NCBI GenBank assembly: GCA_015493625.1
Contig: WGCT01000501.1
Span: 1 to 9,354 of the forward strand
Direction: 5' to 3'
DNA from: Draconibacterium sp.
Lineage (GTDB): Bacteria > Bacteroidota > Bacteroidia > Bacteroidales > Prolixibacteraceae
DNA: 9,354 nt
Shown: positions 7,625-9,354 of the stretch, one piece after another
How the letters are laid out: each line of letters begins with the position of its first letter
Position numbering within the stretch: position 1 is the first letter of the stretch
Notes under the pieces: generated by a model
The model's input: the letters and a program-made list of their open reading frames with translations, nothing else
Told to the model about the DNA's origin: nothing
Databases searched by the model: none
Program-made: the position numbers and the translations under genes

Positions 7625-8794
7625 ATGAACAACCTTAGCAAAGCAAACAAGAAAGTGATTGTAAAGCGGTTCGAAAACACATTTGCACTATGGTTTCAAA
7701 ACTCAAAGTCGTTTTTACTTTTGAAAGAACCGGCATTCGATGTTTTTCAAAATTATGTTGAAGGTGTGCCGGTGGAAAATATTACAAAAATGTGCAAAAA
7801 AAAGTATGGGCACTTAGAAAGTAATATTCCTCAGTTTGTAAATGAAATTATTCAACACATTCAATATTACCTTAACCCTGCCAACAACAATAATATCTCG
7901 CAAAAAGAACTTGTAACGGCTTCTGTCAGTCCTAAATCTGTTTTATCGCCAATAAACTATAAAACCGGAAAGAAAATAGTATCGGTTTATTATGGAAGCG
8001 AGCGTATTAAATTTGCCATTCACCCATTAATTGCTCATCTCGAAACAAACAAGAACGAAAAATTACAACATAAGTTAGAATGTTTTGAAAACAACGGTTT
8101 ATTAATTTCGAAATACAATGGAAAAGTAATAGAAGCCTTTCGAACAAGCGATGTGGAATATTTTACGGGGGGAGTACGTCAGTTAATGTACAGCATTTTA
8201 TACAATACCTATTACAACAACTGGATGAGTATGTTACACGCCTCGGGAATAACTGCCGGCAACAGGGCAATCCTCTTTTCGGCAGCAGCAGGTAGCGGCA
8301 AAAGTACAATTTCGGCAATTTTAAAAGCACACGGCTACGGCTTTCTAGGCGACGATTTTATTGCCACCGGCAAAAACGGAAATGCCTTTGCTTTTCCGGC
8401 AGCCATATCAATTAAAGAGGGGTCGGTAAAAATACTATCGGAGTTTTATCCTGAGTTGACAAATGTGCAAACGGTTAAAACATTTATTGGCAAATCAGTT
8501 AAATACATCCCTGTGTTCAATCTTATTAACGAGTGGGAAAAAGGAACGCCTGTAACCGCTTTTGTTTTTGTTCAATATAGCAAAAGCGGAGAGTTTATTT
8601 TCGAGAACGTAAAAAAAACAGACGCGCTACAACTGCTGCTAAAAGAGACTTGGGTAAATCCTGAGCCGGAAATTGTAACCCGTTTTTTAAATTGGGTCGA
8701 AGAAACTCCTTTTTTTAAACTTCAGTATTCGCACACGCAACAGGCACTCGATGCGGTAAAACAAATTTTAACGACATTACCTACCACGTATTAA
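7625..8794 (+). CDS. PqqD-like/HPr-kinase-like P-loop protein
   Basis: This is a cytoplasmic two-part protein with no signal peptide. Residues about 10-85 resemble a PqqD-type winged-helix domain, the fold used for leader-peptide recognition in RiPP systems (pattern SFLLLKEPAFDVFQNYVEG followed by two helices); this assignment is tentative. Residues about 115-385 resemble HPr-kinase/PEP-carboxykinase-like proteins. LHASG lies at 204-208, a Walker A P-loop at 219-228 (SAAAGSGKST, with K226 and S227), and LGDDF at 241-245 where HPr kinase has its catalytic acidic pair. The P-loop is Ala-rich where the family usually has a first Gly. Such proteins occur in lasso-peptide and other peptide-modification clusters, but no HPr, precursor peptide, B1 protease or asparagine-synthase-like gene is present here. 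The substrate is therefore unknown. The beta-barrel gene lies 51 bases upstream. The 3' end overlaps the convergent CYTH gene by 14 bases. Confidence 0.75.
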   Translation: MNNLSKANKKVIVKRFENTFALWFQNSKSFLLLKEPAFDVFQNYVEGVPVENITKMCKKKYGHLESNIPQFVNEIIQHIQYYLNPANNNNISQKELVTASVSPKSVLSPINYKTGKKIVSVYYGSERIKFAIHPLIAHLETNKNEKLQHKLECFENNGLLISKYNGKVIEAFRTSDVEYFTGGVRQLMYSILYNTYYNNWMSMLHASGITAGNRAILFSAAAGSGKSTISAILKAHGYGFLGDDFIATGKNGNAFAFPAAISIKEGSVKILSEFYPELTNVQTVKTFIGKSVKYIPVFNLINEWEKGTPVTAFVFVQYSKSGEFIFENVKKTDALQLLLKETWVNPEPEIVTRFLNWVEETPFFKLQYSHTQQALDAVKQILTTLPTTY

Positions 8795-9239
8795 ACGGAA
8801 ATTGCGTTAAATAGGAGTTAAAATAGCGTGGGTCGTTAGATACTTCCTTCTCAATCCAAACGGGCAACTCAACCTCTTGGTCTTCACTTTTTAACTCTAC
8901 TTCGGCAAGAAGCAATCCACTGTTTTCCGCTTTAAACACATCTATTTCCCATACAACTTCTCCCCTCTTTTCCAAATATCTTGTTTTTTTAACCGGTGTG
9001 TTTTCACACAATTCCAGTAAAACAACGGCATCGGTTACAGGAATTTCGTACTCCATCTCAATACGTTTAATTCCAACCGGCTTTCCTTTAATGGTAAGAA
9101 ATGCATTTTCACCGGCAACCCGAACCCGAATAGTCCGTTCGGCATCAGTGGACAAATACCCCTGAATCATTGTAGTACCCGCCCCTACCGGATTCCATTT
9201 TTCTTTATTTACTAAAAATTTTCTCTCTATTTCGTACAT
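8781..9239 (-). CDS. CYTH-domain triphosphate tunnel metalloenzyme
   Basis: This 152-residue protein is a stand-alone CYTH domain, the size of short bacterial inorganic triphosphatases. The signature ExExK is E3-I-E5-R-K7. Further tunnel residues are R38 and R40 (RVRV), K51 (LTIKG), E61/E63/E65 (EMEYEI), K84/K85 and R87 (KKTRY), E98 and D100 (WEIDVF), E113/E115 (AEVEL) and R138. The full acidic and basic set looks intact, so an active metal-dependent triphosphatase acting on tripolyphosphate or a related compound is likely. Thiamine triphosphatase or class IV adenylate cyclase activity cannot be excluded from sequence. No CHAD or other domain is attached. The start ATG at 9239 puts the signature at the very N terminus, as is normal. 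It is transcribed against the kinase-like gene, with no terminator between them. Confidence 0.92.
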   Translation of the reverse strand: MYEIERKFLVNKEKWNPVGAGTTMIQGYLSTDAERTIRVRVAGENAFLTIKGKPVGIKRIEMEYEIPVTDAVVLLELCENTPVKKTRYLEKRGEVVWEIDVFKAENSGLLLAEVELKSEDQEVELPVWIEKEVSNDPRYFNSYLTQFPFNTW

Positions 9240-9265
9240 AAATTAACTTTAATAAAAAAGCATTT

Positions 9266-9273
9266 CAAATCTA
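9266..9273 (-). promoter_or_regulatory. -7 promoter element upstream of the CYTH gene
   Basis: On the minus strand this reads TAGATTTG, a perfect match to the Bacteroidetes -7 consensus TAnnTTTG. It would start a transcript with a leader of about 20 bases before the ATG at 9239. No TTTG lies at the ideal -33 spacing; the nearest upstream TTG is about 28 bases away. The remaining bases, 9274-9354, show no supportable gene. Confidence 0.5.
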
Positions 9274-9354
9274 CATAAAAATTTAGTGTTTCGTTTTAGA
9301 ACAAGTATGCAAAGCTTCAAAACATAAGCACCAACATAGCAGATTGTTTTCAAG

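Noticed and set aside
9240..9354. Short open frames at the right edge, including a Cys-rich minus-strand frame ending near 9283
   Set aside because: They are only 20-35 codons, have no recognisable motif, and several frames are open at once, so none can be supported as a partial gene.

Overview
The window looks like a chromosomal segment of a Bacteroidetes bacterium. The evidence is AT-rich intergenic DNA, start codons with almost no Shine-Dalgarno sequences, at least one perfect Bacteroidetes-type -7 element (TAnnTTTG), and the leucine operon order leuA-leuC-leuD-second synthase-leuB. A marine or anaerobic Marinilabiliales-like member would fit, but that is a guess from overall sequence character.

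Positions 1-167 hold the end of an upstream reading frame and a strong terminator-like hairpin. The frame's last 15 residues are two-thirds Ile, Leu or Val. An 8-base segment at its stop codon is perfectly complementary to the left arm of the hairpin. This could be an ordinary intergenic terminator, or a ribosome-mediated attenuator controlling the operon.

Positions 168-6535 are a five-gene, same-strand branched-chain amino acid operon: leuA (2-isopropylmalate synthase), leuC and leuD (isopropylmalate isomerase), a Leptospira-type citramalate synthase (cimA) and leuB (isopropylmalate dehydrogenase). LeuA condenses 2-ketoisovalerate with acetyl-CoA. CimA condenses pyruvate with acetyl-CoA. The shared LeuCD and LeuB steps can turn the two products into 2-ketoisocaproate (for leucine) and 2-oxobutyrate (for isoleucine). 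A rho-independent terminator closes the operon at about 6585-6618.

Positions 6722-8794 hold two co-directional genes 51 bases apart. The first encodes a predicted outer-membrane beta-barrel protein with an unusual lysine-rich C-terminal tail and a likely TTG start. The second encodes a protein with a PqqD-like N-terminal region and an HPr-kinase-like P-loop domain. The domain pairing recalls peptide-modification systems, but no precursor peptide or modifying enzyme is visible beside it.

Positions 8781-9239, minus strand, encode a small CYTH/triphosphate tunnel metalloenzyme that overlaps the kinase gene tail-to-tail by 14 bases. Its upstream region carries a perfect TAnnTTTG element. The last 115 bases hold no other gene I can support.
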